A DNA stretch of 64,000 nucleotides from Actinocatenispora thailandica (GTDB taxonomy: Bacteria; Actinomycetota; Actinomycetes; Mycobacteriales; Micromonosporaceae), in contig NZ_AP023355.1 in NCBI RefSeq assembly GCF_016865425.1, positions 6,260,198 to 6,324,197 on the forward strand, in the 5' to 3' direction. Position 1 is the stretch's first letter. Each line of letters opens with the position of its first letter. The notes below the pieces were generated by a model that had not been told where the DNA came from, did not search any database, and was given only the letters and a program-made list of their open reading frames with translations. This document shows, piece after piece, positions 1 through 9,038 of the stretch. The translations under genes were made by a program, and so were the position numbers.

Positions 1-1
1 C

Positions 2-148
2 CGCACCGAGCAGGCCGCGTACCGGCAGATCGAGGCGGCCGGCGGCCGGATCACCTCGGTACCCAGCCTGGCCAGCGACATGGTCCGCGACTTCACCACC
101 CCCACCGGCCGGACCACGATCGAGACGCTCGTCGCCGCGGCGCACTGA
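2..148 (+). CDS. C-terminal end of a hydrolase, possibly isochorismatase family (5' truncated)
   Basis: An open frame enters from the window edge and ends at TGA 146-148, giving 48 residues. The tail reads AAGGRITSVPSLASDMVRDF and then a short helix ending LVAAAH. A Gly-Gly-Arg turn, a strand and a helix ending near the C-terminus resemble the last segment of cysteine hydrolases of the isochorismatase/nicotinamidase group, but the catalytic part is outside the window. The family is a guess from a short tail; that this is the end of a real gene is better supported, because the codon use is normal and a tandem repeat begins straight after the stop. Confidence 0.45.
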   Translation, partial: RTEQAAYRQIEAAGGRITSVPSLASDMVRDFTTPTGRTTIETLVAAAH

Positions 149-150
149 CC

Positions 151-209
151 GGCCCCGCCACAGCACGACCCGAGCGGCCCAGCCGCAGCACGACCCGAGC
201 GGCCCCGCC
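151..209. repeat. 25-bp tandem repeat, about 2.4 copies
   Basis: Two copies of a 25-bp unit (151-175 and 176-200, two mismatches) and a partial third begin two bases after the stop codon of the upstream gene. The shared core is CAGCACGACCCGAGC. It resembles other short arrays in this window placed next to stop codons. Confidence 0.7.
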
Positions 210-250
210 GGCCCGGGGCGGCGCCGGCGGCGAGCACCGCCTGCGGAGTG

Positions 251-306
251 CATCTGGTTCGTGACAGTTCCGTCATGAACCCGGGGTGTCGACGTCGAAC
301 CAGATG
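251..306. promoter_or_regulatory. Two overlapping, mutually exclusive inverted repeats upstream of the 79-aa gene
   Basis: CATCTGGTTCG (251-261) pairs perfectly with CGAACCAGATG (296-306), an 11-bp stem. Inside it GTTCGTGAC (257-265) pairs with GTCATGAAC (272-280) with one mismatch and a 6-nt loop. The two stems share bases 257-261, so only one can form at a time. The outer arm ends about 30 nt before the start of the next gene. This could be an operator for a dimeric regulator or an RNA switch; the sequence alone does not decide. Confidence 0.45.
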
Positions 307-336
307 TCAGCCCCCCGGCCCGGAAGGTGATCGAGC

Positions 337-576
337 ATGAGCCACTCCGCGATCCACTACGGCACCCCGCACGCCGGCGACCAGGTCTGGATCTCCCCGG
401 CCGCCGGAATCCACGGCCAGGGCTCCTGGTGGGCGCTGGTCGTGTCGACCACGCCAGCGCTCATCAAGGGCGCCGTCTACCTGCGGGTGGTGCCGCTCGA
501 CGACGTGGACGGTGACGCCCGGGTACGCGAGTTCTACGCGCGCACCGAGGGCCTGCTGATCCGCCGCTGCGGGTGA
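337..576 (+). CDS. Small hypothetical protein, 79 aa
   Basis: A short gene starting at ATG with a strong upstream GGAAGGTG ribosome site about 8 nt away. The product has no signal peptide or membrane segment. It contains aromatic stretches (DQVWISPAAG, GSWWALVV) and a basic C-terminus (LIRRCG). I do not recognise the family. It is monocistronic and convergent with hemB; the overlapping inverted repeats just upstream may control it. The start is chosen by the ribosome site, which an alternative overlapping frame lacks. Confidence 0.6.
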   Translation: MSHSAIHYGTPHAGDQVWISPAAGIHGQGSWWALVVSTTPALIKGAVYLRVVPLDDVDGDARVREFYARTEGLLIRRCG

Positions 577-669
577 CCGCCGCGACCGGCCGGCCCCGAC
601 GGCGAGCCGGGCGCCCGCGAACGGTGCCCGGCGCGGCCCGACCCGCCGGAACGCGCCGCGTCCCCGCGC

Positions 670-746
670 GCGTCGGAGCCCAGCGCGAGCGTCGGAGCCC
701 AGCGCGACGCGCCGGAACCCGGCACGAGCGTCGGAGCCCGGCGCGA
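670..746. repeat. 19-bp tandem repeat, about 4 copies, between convergent genes
   Basis: A 19-bp unit (core CGTCGGAGCCCAGCGCGA) recurs at 670, 689, about 708 (degenerate) and 728, just beyond the 3' end of hemB. It is non-coding and unrelated in sequence to the other arrays in the window, but similar in unit length. Confidence 0.7.
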
Positions 747-759
747 CGCGGCGGGAGGG

Positions 760-1740
760 TCAGTACCCGGCGCGGAGCAGGCCGGCGGCCTCGACCGCCC
801 AGTACGTGAGGATCTGCTGGGCCCCGGCCCGGCGGATCGAGGTCAGCATCTCCAGGATGGTGCGATCCCGGTCGAGCCAGCCGTTCGCGAACGCCGCCTC
901 GGCCATCGCGTACTCGCCGGAAACCTGGTAGGCGGCGACGGGTACGTCGACGGCGGCGCGCACCGCGGCCACCACGTCCAGGTAGGGCAGCGCCGGCTTG
1001 ACCATCACCAGGTCGGCGCCCTCGGCGACGTCCAGCGCGACCTCGCGCAGCGCCTCCCGGCCGTTGCCCGGGTCCTGCTGGTAGGCGCGGCGGTCGCCCT
1101 GCAGGGCCGACTCCACCGCCTCCCGGAACGGGCCGAAGAACGCCGACGCGTACTTCGCCGCGTAGGCCAGGATGCCGACGTCGGTGTGCCCGGCCGCGTC
1201 CAGCGCCTCGCGCGCCACCCCGACCTGGCCATCCATCATGCCGCTGGTCCCGACCAGGTGCACCCCGGCCTCGGCCTGGCAGACCGCCATGTCCGCGTAC
1301 CGGGCGAGCGTCGCGTCGTTGTCCACCCGGCCCTGGGCGTCGAGTACCCCGCAGTGCCCGTGCGAGGTGAACTCGTCCAGGCACAGGTCGGACATCACCA
1401 CGGTGGCGTCGCCGACCTCGGCGGCCACGTCCCGGATCGCCACGTTGAGCACGCCGTTCGGGTCGGTCCCGGCGGAGCCCACTTCGTCCCGGGTCAGCGG
1501 CACGCCGTACAGCATGATGCCGCCGACCCCGGCCTCGACCGCCTCGACGACCGTCTTGCGCAGCGAGTCGCGGGTGTGCTGGAGCACGCCGGGCATCGAC
1601 GCCACCGGCTTCGGCTCGGCGATCCCCTCCCGGACGAACAGCGGCAGGATCAGGTCGGCCGGCCGCACCACCGTCTCGGCCACCAACCGGCGCATCGCCG
1701 GGGTGGTCCGCAACCGGCGCGGCCTTACGTCCGGGTACAT
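760..1740 (-). CDS. hemB: Delta-aminolevulinic acid dehydratase (porphobilinogen synthase)
   Basis: This cytosolic enzyme condenses two 5-aminolevulinate molecules into porphobilinogen, the second step of tetrapyrrole synthesis from ALA. At 326 aa it has normal length. The N-terminus ([15 protein letters not shown]) and the phrase [10 protein letters not shown] are typical. The metal-site stretch [14 protein letters not shown] keeps two cysteines, with Asp at the middle position, a pattern I recall from actinobacterial enzymes. Active-site lysines lie in [12 protein letters not shown] and [14 protein letters not shown] is preceded by AGGAG at 6 nt. It is last in the leftward rex-hemA-hemC-hemD run, 68 bp after hemD, so probably co-transcribed. 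Confidence 0.96.
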   Translation of the reverse strand: MYPDVRPRRLRTTPAMRRLVAETVVRPADLILPLFVREGIAEPKPVASMPGVLQHTRDSLRKTVVEAVEAGVGGIMLYGVPLTRDEVGSAGTDPNGVLNVAIRDVAAEVGDATVVMSDLCLDEFTSHGHCGVLDAQGRVDNDATLARYADMAVCQAEAGVHLVGTSGMMDGQVGVAREALDAAGHTDVGILAYAAKYASAFFGPFREAVESALQGDRRAYQQDPGNGREALREVALDVAEGADLVMVKPALPYLDVVAAVRAAVDVPVAAYQVSGEYAMAEAAFANGWLDRDRTILEMLTSIRRAGAQQILTYWAVEAAGLLRAGY

Positions 1741-1808
1741 CAGCTTCTCCTAGAGGTCGGAAGGCGACCCGTCGGTCGGTGCTGGTACCGCCGGCCGGGG
1801 GCCGACGA

Positions 1809-3392
1809 TCAGCGGAACCGCAGCGCCGACGGGCCCTGCACCTTCGAGCCGCGGCGCTGCTTGGGCGGCATCTGGGCGAGCTTCTCCTTCAGCTCGACCG
1901 CGTACTCGGCGAGCGCCTCGACCTCGTCGGTGATCGACGCGTGCTCCGGCTGCACGTCGACCCGCAGCCCGAACTCGACGGCGGTCTCCGCGGTCTTCGG
2001 CCCGATGCAGGCGACGACCGTACGGGCGTGCGGCTTGCCGGCGATGCCGACCAGGTTGCGCACCGTGGAGGACGAGGTGAACAGGACCGCGTCGAACCCG
2101 CCGGACTTGATCGCGTCCCGGATGTCGGCCGGCGGCGGCGCCGCCCGCACCGTGCGGTAGGCGGTGACGTCGTCGACCTCCCAGCCGCGCTCGACCAGGC
2201 CGGCGGCGAGCGTCTCGGTGGCGATGTCGGCGCGCGGCAGCAGCACCCGGCCCACCGGGTCGAGCACGTCGTCGAACGGCGGGAACTCGGCGAGCAGGCC
2301 GTCGGAGGACTGCTCGCCGTCCGGCACCAGCTCGGGCTGGATGCCGAAGCTGCGGACCGCCTCGGCGGTCGCGTCGCCGATGCAGGCGATCTTGACGCCG
2401 CCGAAGTGCCGGGCGTCCAGGCCGTGCTCGGCGAACTTCTCCCACACCGCGCGCACCGCGTTGGTGGAGGTGAAGACGATCCACGCGTACCGGCCGTCGA
2501 CCAGGCCCTTGATCGCCCGCTCCATCTGCGCCGGGGTACGCGGCGGTTCGACGGCGATGGTGGGTACCTCGGACGGGATCGCGCCGTACACCCGGAGCCG
2601 GGCGGACATCGCGCCGGCCTGCTCCTTGGTGCGCGGCACCAGGACCTTCCAGCCGTACAGCGGGCGGTTCTCCCACCAGCCGAGCTTGTCGCGCTGCGGT
2701 ACGCCGCCGCCCAGGGTCAGCACCACCGGGCCGCCGAAGCCGAGCGCCGCCTCCACAAAACTGTCCACAGTGGACGACGTGGTGTACTGCGTCTCGCCGG
2801 TGCCGTCACCGGTCACCGCCACCGGAACACCGCCGTCGACGCCCGCGGCGAGCAGCCCGTCGCGTACCTGCGCGAGGCTGCCGGCGTCCACGGTCAGCGC
2901 GAGCGAGGACTGGTCGCCGGCCCCGCCGAGCGCCGCCGCCACCGCGTCGAAGTCGAGGTTGACCACGTCGTCCGCGTCCACCTCGGTCCGCACCGGGCCG
3001 GGCGGCATGCCCGCGTACGAGGCGACCGCGGAGGCGTGACTGATCCCCGGCACCACCTCGAACGGCACCGCGCTGCGCGACACCGCCTGGATCTCCTTCA
3101 CCACCGAGTCGTGCCCGTACGGGTCGCCGGCCACCAGCCGGACCGCGGACAGCCCGGACCGGGCCGCGGACAGCAGCACCTTGGCGATGTCGCCGGGCGC
3201 CCCCTCGGCGGGGCTGCGCTCCGCCCCCTCGGACAGCACGGCGGACAGCAGGACTTCGGGCACCGACCGGTCGTACACCACGTGGTCGGCTGCGGCCACC
3301 GCCTCCGCCGCACGCCGGGTGAGCAGGCCCGGGTCACCGGGACCGGCGCCCACCACGGTGATGCGGCCGACGGACTTACGCGCGCGGGTCAT
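1809..3392 (-). CDS. hemD: Bifunctional uroporphyrinogen-III C-methyltransferase / uroporphyrinogen-III synthase
   Basis: A 527-aa fusion. Residues about 10-245 are a SAM-dependent tetrapyrrole methylase (CobA-like): [19 protein letters not shown] near the start and [16 protein letters not shown] in the middle. Residues about 250-500 are the HemD synthase that cyclises hydroxymethylbilane, with segments such as [14 protein letters not shown] and [13 protein letters not shown]. The basic C-terminal tail (PPKQRRGSK) is likely disordered. Such fusions are usual in actinobacteria and link heme synthesis to the siroheme/cobalamin branch. Start ATG overlaps the hemC stop by 4 bp, so translation is probably coupled. 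The methylase half is more divergent than the synthase half, so its activity is less certain. Confidence 0.93.
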   Translation of the reverse strand: MTRARKSVGRITVVGAGPGDPGLLTRRAAEAVAAADHVVYDRSVPEVLLSAVLSEGAERSPAEGAPGDIAKVLLSAARSGLSAVRLVAGDPYGHDSVVKEIQAVSRSAVPFEVVPGISHASAVASYAGMPPGPVRTEVDADDVVNLDFDAVAAALGGAGDQSSLALTVDAGSLAQVRDGLLAAGVDGGVPVAVTGDGTGETQYTTSSTVDSFVEAALGFGGPVVLTLGGGVPQRDKLGWWENRPLYGWKVLVPRTKEQAGAMSARLRVYGAIPSEVPTIAVEPPRTPAQMERAIKGLVDGRYAWIVFTSTNAVRAVWEKFAEHGLDARHFGGVKIACIGDATAEAVRSFGIQPELVPDGEQSSDGLLAEFPPFDDVLDPVGRVLLPRADIATETLAAGLVERGWEVDDVTAYRTVRAAPPPADIRDAIKSGGFDAVLFTSSSTVRNLVGIAGKPHARTVVACIGPKTAETAVEFGLRVDVQPEHASITDEVEALAEYAVELKEKLAQMPPKQRRGSKVQGPSALRFR

Positions 3393-4315
3393 CGTGCACT
3401 CTCCAACAGGGAATCAGCGCCAGCGTCGAGCAGCTCGGCGGCAAGCCGCCGGCCGACCGACTCGGCGTCGGCGGGCGTTCCGGTACCGAGGCGGCGGATC
3501 GACGCACTTCCGTCGAGCGCCACCACGGCACCGCGCAGGGAAAGGACCCCGTCCGTCACCGTGGCGTACCCACCGACCGGGGCGGTGCAACCCGCCTCCA
3601 GGGTCGCGAGCAGGGTGCGCTCGGCGAGCACCGCGGCCCGGGTGTCCGGATCGTCCAGCGCACCCACCGTCGCGGCCAGTTCGGTGTCGGTGACCCGGCA
3701 CTCCACCGCCAGCGCACCCTGCGCCGGCGCGGGCAGTACCAGGTCGGGGTCGAGAAACTCGGTCACCTCGGTGAGTCGGCCGAGGCGTTGCAGGCCGGCC
3801 GCGGCCACCACCACGGCATCCAGCTCACCGGACTCCACCTTGCGGATCCGGGTGTCCACGTTGCCGCGGATCGGTACGCAGGTCAGCCCGGCGCCGAGGG
3901 CGTTGAGCTGGGCCATCCGGCGCGGCGCACCGGTACCGACGCGGGCGCCGGCCGGCAGCTTCGCGAGGCCGACACCGTCGGCGGCGACCAGCACGTCGCG
4001 CGGGTCGGCGCGCTCCGGCACCGCGGCGATCACCAGCCCGGGGGCCGGCTCCGTCGGCAGGTCCTTGTACGAGTGGACGGCGACGTCGATCTCCCCGCCG
4101 GCCAGCGCGTCGCGCAGCGCGGACACGAAGACCCCGACGCCGAGCCGCTGCACCGGCGCGGCGGACCGGTCGCCGGTGGTGACCACCTCGACCAGCTCCA
4201 CCGGGCGACCGCTCGCCGCCCGCAGCGCCTCCGCCACCTGGCCGGACTGCGCCACGGCGAGCGCGCTGCCGCGGGTACCCAGCCGTATCGGCCGGGCCGC
4301 TGAACTGCCCGTCAC
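3389..4315 (-). CDS. hemC: Hydroxymethylbilane synthase (porphobilinogen deaminase)
   Basis: The product (308 aa) polymerises four porphobilinogens into hydroxymethylbilane in the cytosol. Diagnostic features are the N-terminal [15 protein letters not shown], the substrate-loop VHSYKDLPT, and the cofactor-attachment cysteine in [13 protein letters not shown] near residue 240, where the dipyrromethane is bound. Length is standard. It starts at GTG overlapping the hemA stop by 4 bp (GTGA), and its own stop overlaps the hemD start, so the three genes are translationally coupled. Confidence 0.96.
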   Translation of the reverse strand: MTGSSAARPIRLGTRGSALAVAQSGQVAEALRAASGRPVELVEVVTTGDRSAAPVQRLGVGVFVSALRDALAGGEIDVAVHSYKDLPTEPAPGLVIAAVPERADPRDVLVAADGVGLAKLPAGARVGTGAPRRMAQLNALGAGLTCVPIRGNVDTRIRKVESGELDAVVVAAAGLQRLGRLTEVTEFLDPDLVLPAPAQGALAVECRVTDTELAATVGALDDPDTRAAVLAERTLLATLEAGCTAPVGGYATVTDGVLSLRGAVVALDGSASIRRLGTGTPADAESVGRRLAAELLDAGADSLLESAR

Positions 4316-5733
4316 CCGATCTCTCCGTCCTCACGAACCTCGGTGCCGCTGATCGGCCTGCTCTCGGTGGGCGCCACCCGGATCGCCTCGGCCGCCGCGC
4401 CGTCCGCCACGTCCAGGTCGAACAGCTCGCGCAGGACCTCGGCGTACCGGTCCCCGCCGGGCTCCGCGGCCAGCTGCCGAACCCGGACCGTCGGCTGGTG
4501 CAACAGGCGTTGTACCACCCGATGCACGGTGCGGGCCATTTCGGCGCGCTGCGCGTCGGTCAGCTCCGGCCGGCGCTGGGCCAGCCGGCGCAGTTCGGCG
4601 GCGACCACGTCGTCCGCCCGGCCCCGCAGCGCGGCGACCGTGGGAGCCACGTTCGCGCTGCGCAGGAAGCCGAGGAAGGCGTCCAACTCGTCGGCGACGA
4701 TGCGTTCCGCGGCCGGCACCGAGCCCTCCGCCGCGAACGTGGCGGCACCGGTCGCCGCGGCGTCCGGCGCCGTCTGTTCGTCGCCTGCGCTGTCCAACGA
4801 CGAACCGAGCCGTTCGATGTCCACCACGACCACGCCGGGCAGCCCGGCCACCCCGGCTTCGACGTCCCGCGGTATCGCGAGGTCCAGCAGCAGCAACGGA
4901 TCCCCGGCCCGGCGGCCGATCGCCCCGGCGACCAGATCGACGCCGAGAACGTGACCGGTGGACGCGGTCGCGGACACCACCAGGTCGGCCGCGGCGAGCT
5001 CGTCGGCCAGGTCGGTCAGGCCGACCGACCGGCCGCCGTACCGCTCGGCGAGCCGGCGGGCCTGGCGCACACCGCGGTTGGCGACCACCAGCTCGCCCAC
5101 GCCGTACCGGGCGAGGGTGGCGGCCGACAGCGCGCCCATCGCACCGGCACCGACGACCAGCGCGCGGCGGCCGGCGAGCCACTGCTCGGCGCCGGCACCG
5201 ACGGCCCGGTCGACGCCGAGCGACAGCGCCGCGGTCAGCACGTTCTGGCCGGCCCGGTCGATGCCGGTCTCGGAGTGCACCCGCTTGCCGACCCGCAGCG
5301 CCTGCTGCAGCAGCTCGTGCAGCAGCCGGCCGGGCGCCTCGACGTCCCGGGCCACCGCGTACGCGTCGCGCAGCTGGCCGAGCGCCTGCGCCTCACCGAC
5401 CACCATCGAGTCCAGCCCGCCGGCGACCCGGAACGCGTGCCGGACCGCCTCGTCGTCGTAGTGCACGTACAGGTGGCTGGCGAGCGCGGCGACGTCGCAG
5501 CCGGCGCGGCCGGCCAGCTCGGCGCCGATGTCGGCGAGCGCGCCGTGGAACGCGGACACCGCCGCGTACACCTCCACCCGGTTGCAGGTGGACAGCACGA
5601 CGGCCTCGGCGACGTAGGGCCGGGCCAGCAGCCGGCGCAGCAGCTCCGGCAGCTCGCCCCCCGGTACCGACAGCTTCTCCAGCAGTTCGACCGGTGCGGT
5701 GCGGTGCGACAGTCCGACGACGAGCAGGTTCAC
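4312..5733 (-). CDS. hemA: Glutamyl-tRNA reductase
   Basis: This 473-aa enzyme reduces glutamyl-tRNA to glutamate-1-semialdehyde, the committed step of the C5 heme pathway. It shows [17 protein letters not shown] at the N-terminus, the catalytic cysteine in [13 protein letters not shown] (about residue 50), the NADPH-binding [12 protein letters not shown] (about 190), and a helical dimerisation tail. The length, slightly above the usual 420-440 aa, reflects an Ala-rich insertion around residues 315-345. GTG start overlaps the rex stop by 4 bp. Being second in the Rex-led operon, its transcription should respond to the NADH/NAD+ ratio. Confidence 0.96.
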   Translation of the reverse strand: MNLLVVGLSHRTAPVELLEKLSVPGGELPELLRRLLARPYVAEAVVLSTCNRVEVYAAVSAFHGALADIGAELAGRAGCDVAALASHLYVHYDDEAVRHAFRVAGGLDSMVVGEAQALGQLRDAYAVARDVEAPGRLLHELLQQALRVGKRVHSETGIDRAGQNVLTAALSLGVDRAVGAGAEQWLAGRRALVVGAGAMGALSAATLARYGVGELVVANRGVRQARRLAERYGGRSVGLTDLADELAAADLVVSATASTGHVLGVDLVAGAIGRRAGDPLLLLDLAIPRDVEAGVAGLPGVVVVDIERLGSSLDSAGDEQTAPDAAATGAATFAAEGSVPAAERIVADELDAFLGFLRSANVAPTVAALRGRADDVVAAELRRLAQRRPELTDAQRAEMARTVHRVVQRLLHQPTVRVRQLAAEPGGDRYAEVLRELFDLDVADGAAAEAIRVAPTESRPISGTEVREDGEIG

Positions 5734-6440
5734 GACCCGGTCGCCTCCCCGGCAGCGGGCGTCGCCGGTAGCGCGGTGAGCGCCTTCCGGTGCTCGTGGA
5801 ACGACAGGATCTGCATCTCCACGGCCAGGTCCACCTTCCGCACGTCCACCCCGCTCGGCACGTTGAGCACGCAGGGCGCGAAGTTCAGGATGCTGGTCAC
5901 GCCGGCACGGACCAACTGGTCGGCCACCTGTTGGGCGGCCCGCGCCGGGGTGGCGATCACGCCGATCGAGATGTCCTCGGCGGCCACCACCTCGGCCAGC
6001 TCGTCGACGTGCCGGACCACCAGGGCACCGATCCGCTCGCCGACCTGGGCCCGCTCGGCGTCGAACAGCGCCGCGATGGAGAACCCCCGGCTGGCGAACC
6101 CGCCGTACCCGGCGAGGGCGTGACCGAGGTTACCGATGCCGACCAGGGCCACCTTGCGGTGTTTGGTCAGCCCGAGGACGGCCTCGATCTGGGTGATCAG
6201 CAGCGCGACGTCGTAGCCGACGCCGCGCGTCCCGTACGACCCGAGATGGGAGAGGTCCTTGCGCAGCTTCGCCGAGTTCACCCCGGCGGCGGTGGCCAGC
6301 CCCTCGCTGGACACCGTGTCGTGCCCCTCCTGCGCGAGGCTGTGCAGGGCGCGCAGGTATTCGGGCAGGCGGGCCACGGTGGCCTCGGGCAGATCCGGGA
6401 ACACGGGGCTCGCTGAACTGTCGGTGCGCTGCTGACTCAT
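5730..6440 (-). CDS. rex: Redox-sensing transcriptional repressor Rex
   Basis: Rex binds operator DNA when NADH is low and is released by NADH. The 236-aa protein has the N-terminal winged helix (LPEATVARLPEYLRALH, then SSEGLATAAGVNSAKLRKDL) and a Rossmann domain with VALVGIGNLGHALAGYGG near residue 95, followed by the domain-swapped C-terminal helix. It heads a run in which rex, hemA, hemC and hemD overlap by 4 bp each, the arrangement known for rex-hemACD in Streptomyces. A Rex-box-like palindrome about 180 bp upstream fits autoregulation. The start is the first ATG with a Rex-like N-terminus; its ribosome site is modest. Confidence 0.95.
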   Translation of the reverse strand: MSQQRTDSSASPVFPDLPEATVARLPEYLRALHSLAQEGHDTVSSEGLATAAGVNSAKLRKDLSHLGSYGTRGVGYDVALLITQIEAVLGLTKHRKVALVGIGNLGHALAGYGGFASRGFSIAALFDAERAQVGERIGALVVRHVDELAEVVAAEDISIGVIATPARAAQQVADQLVRAGVTSILNFAPCVLNVPSGVDVRKVDLAVEMQILSFHEHRKALTALPATPAAGEATGS

Positions 6441-6611
6441 CTGACTCTCGGTTGCGATCCTCGGCGGTCCCAGCGTACGACCGACACGGCATTCGGCCGA
6501 ATCAGTCGCGGTGATACAGCGGCGCCGACGGTGACGGGCATGTCGAGCTGATCGTGCGGACCCGCTGACGCACCGCGGTCACGGTGTGGTAGGTCTCGCG
6601 CCGTTGCCGCC

Positions 6612-6641
6612 AGCGTATGCGTTTGTGAACGCACGCACAAA
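6612..6641 (-). promoter_or_regulatory. Rex operator overlapping the predicted rex-hem promoter
   Basis: TTTGTG (6622-6627) and CACAAA (6636-6641) form a perfect 6-bp inverted repeat. The core TGTGAACGCACGCACA (6624-6639) matches the known actinobacterial Rex operator consensus TGTGAACGCGTTCACA at 13 of 16 positions. On the minus strand TTGTGC (6635-6640) and TACGCT (6612-6617) are separated by 17 bp and could be the -35 and -10 of a housekeeping promoter. Bound Rex would then cover the -35 and spacer. Operator identity follows from family knowledge; the promoter is inferred. Confidence 0.75.
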
Positions 6642-6760
6642 TCGCGATCTTGACGGTTCGTCACCACACGAACACTTGTCGGCGTATCTTGGCGCCGCGA
6701 TCGGCCCGGTTTGCGACGCACGCCACCAAACCGCCCCAGCCGGGTCCGAGTGTCGTGGGC

Positions 6761-6830
6761 CACGCTCGGCAACCTCGACACCCGACGCCGGTAGCGCACG
6801 CTCGGCAACCTCGACGTCCGACGCCGGTAG
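6761..6830. repeat. Direct repeat, 34 bp with a 36-bp period, two copies
   Basis: 6761-6794 and 6797-6830 are identical at 32 of 34 positions; the shared start is CACGCTCGGCAACCTCGAC. It lies in the intergenic region upstream of the kinase gene. Function unknown; it could be a duplicated regulator site. Confidence 0.7.
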
Positions 6831-6981
6831 GGCTGGCCCCAGGGCCGGCTCGCCGGGCCACCCGATGGGAATCCCGCCGCCGCCTCTCTACCGTCATAGC
6901 CATGAGGGAGCGTCCGGGAGCTAACCACGGGCACCGCGCACCGTGGTGTCGCACGCACGTTCCGACGAAGGGGGAAGGTTC

Positions 6982-8274
6982 GTGAGCACCGCAGCGCCCG
7001 TCGCCACCGAGCACCACCGGCGTTCCACCGTGTCCCAGCTCTTCGTCGACACCGGGTACTGCCTCGCGGACTTCCCGCTGTCGGTGGCGAGCTTCGTCGT
7101 GCTGCTGACCCTGTTCTGCGCCGGCATGGGCACGTTCGTCGCCGTCGGTGGGGCGTTCGTCCTGCTCGCCGGGATGCACGTGGCGCGGGCGTTCGCCGGG
7201 CTGGAGCGTCGGCGGCTGCCCAGCGTGCTGCGCGCGCCGGTCACCGCCCCGCGGTACCGCAAGGACCACACCAAGCACACCGGGCTGCGCCGGCAGCTGG
7301 TCCCGCTGGTCGACCCGCAGTGCTGGCGCGACCTGCTGTTCGGTATCACCCGGTTCGTCACCGGAGTGACCGGGTTCGTGGTGACGATCACCTGGTGGGC
7401 GGTCGCGGTCGGCTACACGCTGAGCTTCCTCTGGGCCTACCCGGTGCTGCCCTACCTGAACGGCATCTCGGATCTGCTCGGCATGCCGCACAAGTACGGC
7501 TACGTGGTGGCGGTGGACACCGGCATCGGGCTGCTGTTCCTGATCAGCGCCCCGTTCGTGGTGCGCGGGATGGCGCTGATGAACGCCGGCCTGGCCAGCG
7601 GGCTGCTCACCCGGCACCGGGTCGACGCGCTGCAGGAGCGGGTCGAGGAGCTGACCGAGAGCCGGGAGGCGGCCCGCTCGGCCGAGGCGTCCGCGCTGCG
7701 CCGGCTGGAGCGCGACATCCACGACGGCCCGCAGCAGCGGCTGGTCCGGCTGACCATGGACCTGAGCCTGGCACAGCGGCGGCTGCGGACCGATCCGGAG
7801 CATGCCGAGCCGCTGCTCGCCGAGGCGATCCAGCAGACCCGGGAGACGCTGGACGAGCTGCGCGCGCTGTCCCGGGGGATCGCGCCGCCGATCCTCGCCG
7901 ACCGCGGGCTCGCCGCCGCGCTGGCCGCGGTGACCGGGCGCTGCACGGTACCCACCGAGCTGTCGGTGTCGCTGCCGGACCACGAGCGGTTGCCGGAAAG
8001 CGCCGAGAACACCGCATACTTCCTGGTCGCCGAGGCGCTGACGAACGTCGCGAAGCACAGCGGCGCGACGTGGTGCGAGGTGAAGGTGACCGGGGATGGC
8101 AGTCTGTTGTACGTGACGATCTCCGACAACGGCAGGGGCGGTGCGCACACCGCCAAGGGCCACGGCCTGTCCGGCCTGGCCGACCGGGTCCGCGCCGCCG
8201 ACGGCCGGTTCCACGTGGACAGCCCCGCCGGCGGCCCGACCGTACTGACCGCGGAGCTGCCATGCGCGTCGTAG
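6982..8274 (+). CDS. NarL/LuxR-type sensor histidine kinase
   Basis: A 430-aa membrane kinase. The first about 210 residues hold several hydrophobic segments (around residues 25-60, 115-155 and 170-195), matching the membrane sensor domain often found before HisKA_3 kinases. The dimerisation/phosphorylation box RDIHDGPQQRL is near residue 243, with the phosphorylated His. The ATPase domain has TNVAKHSGA (N box) and ISDNGRGG (G box). GTG 6982 is chosen because GGGGGAAGG lies 5 nt upstream; an in-frame GTG at 6943 has no such site. It overlaps its response regulator by 13 bp, so they form one operon. The signal is unknown. Confidence 0.9.
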   Translation: MSTAAPVATEHHRRSTVSQLFVDTGYCLADFPLSVASFVVLLTLFCAGMGTFVAVGGAFVLLAGMHVARAFAGLERRRLPSVLRAPVTAPRYRKDHTKHTGLRRQLVPLVDPQCWRDLLFGITRFVTGVTGFVVTITWWAVAVGYTLSFLWAYPVLPYLNGISDLLGMPHKYGYVVAVDTGIGLLFLISAPFVVRGMALMNAGLASGLLTRHRVDALQERVEELTESREAARSAEASALRRLERDIHDGPQQRLVRLTMDLSLAQRRLRTDPEHAEPLLAEAIQQTRETLDELRALSRGIAPPILADRGLAAALAAVTGRCTVPTELSVSLPDHERLPESAENTAYFLVAEALTNVAKHSGATWCEVKVTGDGSLLYVTISDNGRGGAHTAKGHGLSGLADRVRAADGRFHVDSPAGGPTVLTAELPCAS

Positions 8275-8900
8275 TCGCCGACGACTCGGTGCTGCTGCGC
8301 GAGGGCATCGTCCGGCTGGTCACCGAGGCCGGGCACGAGGTGGTGGCGGCCGTCGGCGACGGCCCGGCACTGGTCGAGGCGATCACCGAGCACCGCCCCG
8401 ACGTGTCCATCGTCGACGTGCGGATGCCACCCAGCCACACCGACGAGGGGCTCCGCGCCGCCATCGAGGCGCGCAAGAACGTGCCGGGCACCCCGATCCT
8501 GGTGCTCTCCCAGTACGTCGAGGTGTCGTACGCCGACGACCTGCTCGCCGACCGCGTCGGTGCGGTGGGCTACCTGCTGAAGGACCGGGTCGCGGACGTC
8601 GACGAGTTCCTCGACGGGCTGGTCCGCGTCGCCGGCGGCGGTACCGTGCTCGACCCCGAGGTGGTCTCCCAGCTGTTCGTGTCCCGCAAGGACCCGATCC
8701 GTACCCTCACCCCGCGCGAGCGCGACGTGCTGCAACTGATGGCCGAGGGACGGACCAACACCGCCATCGCCCGCGCCCTGGTGGTCACCGAGGGCGCGGT
8801 GGAGAAGCACATCTCGAACATCTTCGGCAAGCTGGCGCTGGCCCCGTCCGACTCCGACCACCGCCGGGTCATGGCGGTGCTGAGCTACCTGCGCAGCTGA
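8262..8900 (+). CDS. LuxR/NarL-family response regulator
   Basis: A 212-aa cytosolic DNA-binding regulator. The receiver domain starts MRVVVADDSVLLREG, has the phospho-acceptor Asp in VSIVDVRMPP (about residue 52) and the conserved Lys in YLLKDR (about 104). The C-terminal LuxR helix-turn-helix contains LTPRERDVLQLMAEGRTN and the recognition helix near TEGAVEKHISNIF. It overlaps the preceding kinase gene by 13 bp and is surely its partner. Target genes are not evident; the downstream nhaA lies 138 bp away and could be co-expressed. Confidence 0.95.
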   Translation: MRVVVADDSVLLREGIVRLVTEAGHEVVAAVGDGPALVEAITEHRPDVSIVDVRMPPSHTDEGLRAAIEARKNVPGTPILVLSQYVEVSYADDLLADRVGAVGYLLKDRVADVDEFLDGLVRVAGGGTVLDPEVVSQLFVSRKDPIRTLTPRERDVLQLMAEGRTNTAIARALVVTEGAVEKHISNIFGKLALAPSDSDHRRVMAVLSYLRS

Positions 8901-9038
8901 CCCGCACCCGCGCGGCGGACCGGGCGCTACCTGCGCGGTTGACGTCGGGCCCGGTGGTGGGCAGGTAGGGTTGGCGGCGGAGCGCCGGGAAGCCTGGTCG
9001 GCACGCCTCACCGTGCTACCCGGATCAGGAGCCAGCCG

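Larger units (their letters stand above)
6441..6981. other. Non-coding region between rex and the histidine-kinase gene
   Basis: About 540 bp separates the two divergent genes. It holds the Rex operator/promoter (6612-6641), a long leader for rex of about 165 nt if that promoter is used, and a 36-bp-period direct repeat (6761-6830). Open frames across it have no ribosome sites or recognisable products. No riboswitch fold was recognised in the leader. Confidence 0.6.

Noticed and set aside
6586-6985. Small genes in the gap between rex and the histidine kinase
   Set aside because: Candidate frames are Arg/Pro/Thr-rich, lack ribosome sites and run across the Rex operator and a direct repeat.
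8262-8900. Response regulator as the end of a longer frame starting at 7320
   Set aside because: The upstream part overlaps the kinase in another frame with nonsense composition. ATG 8262 begins exactly at the receiver domain.
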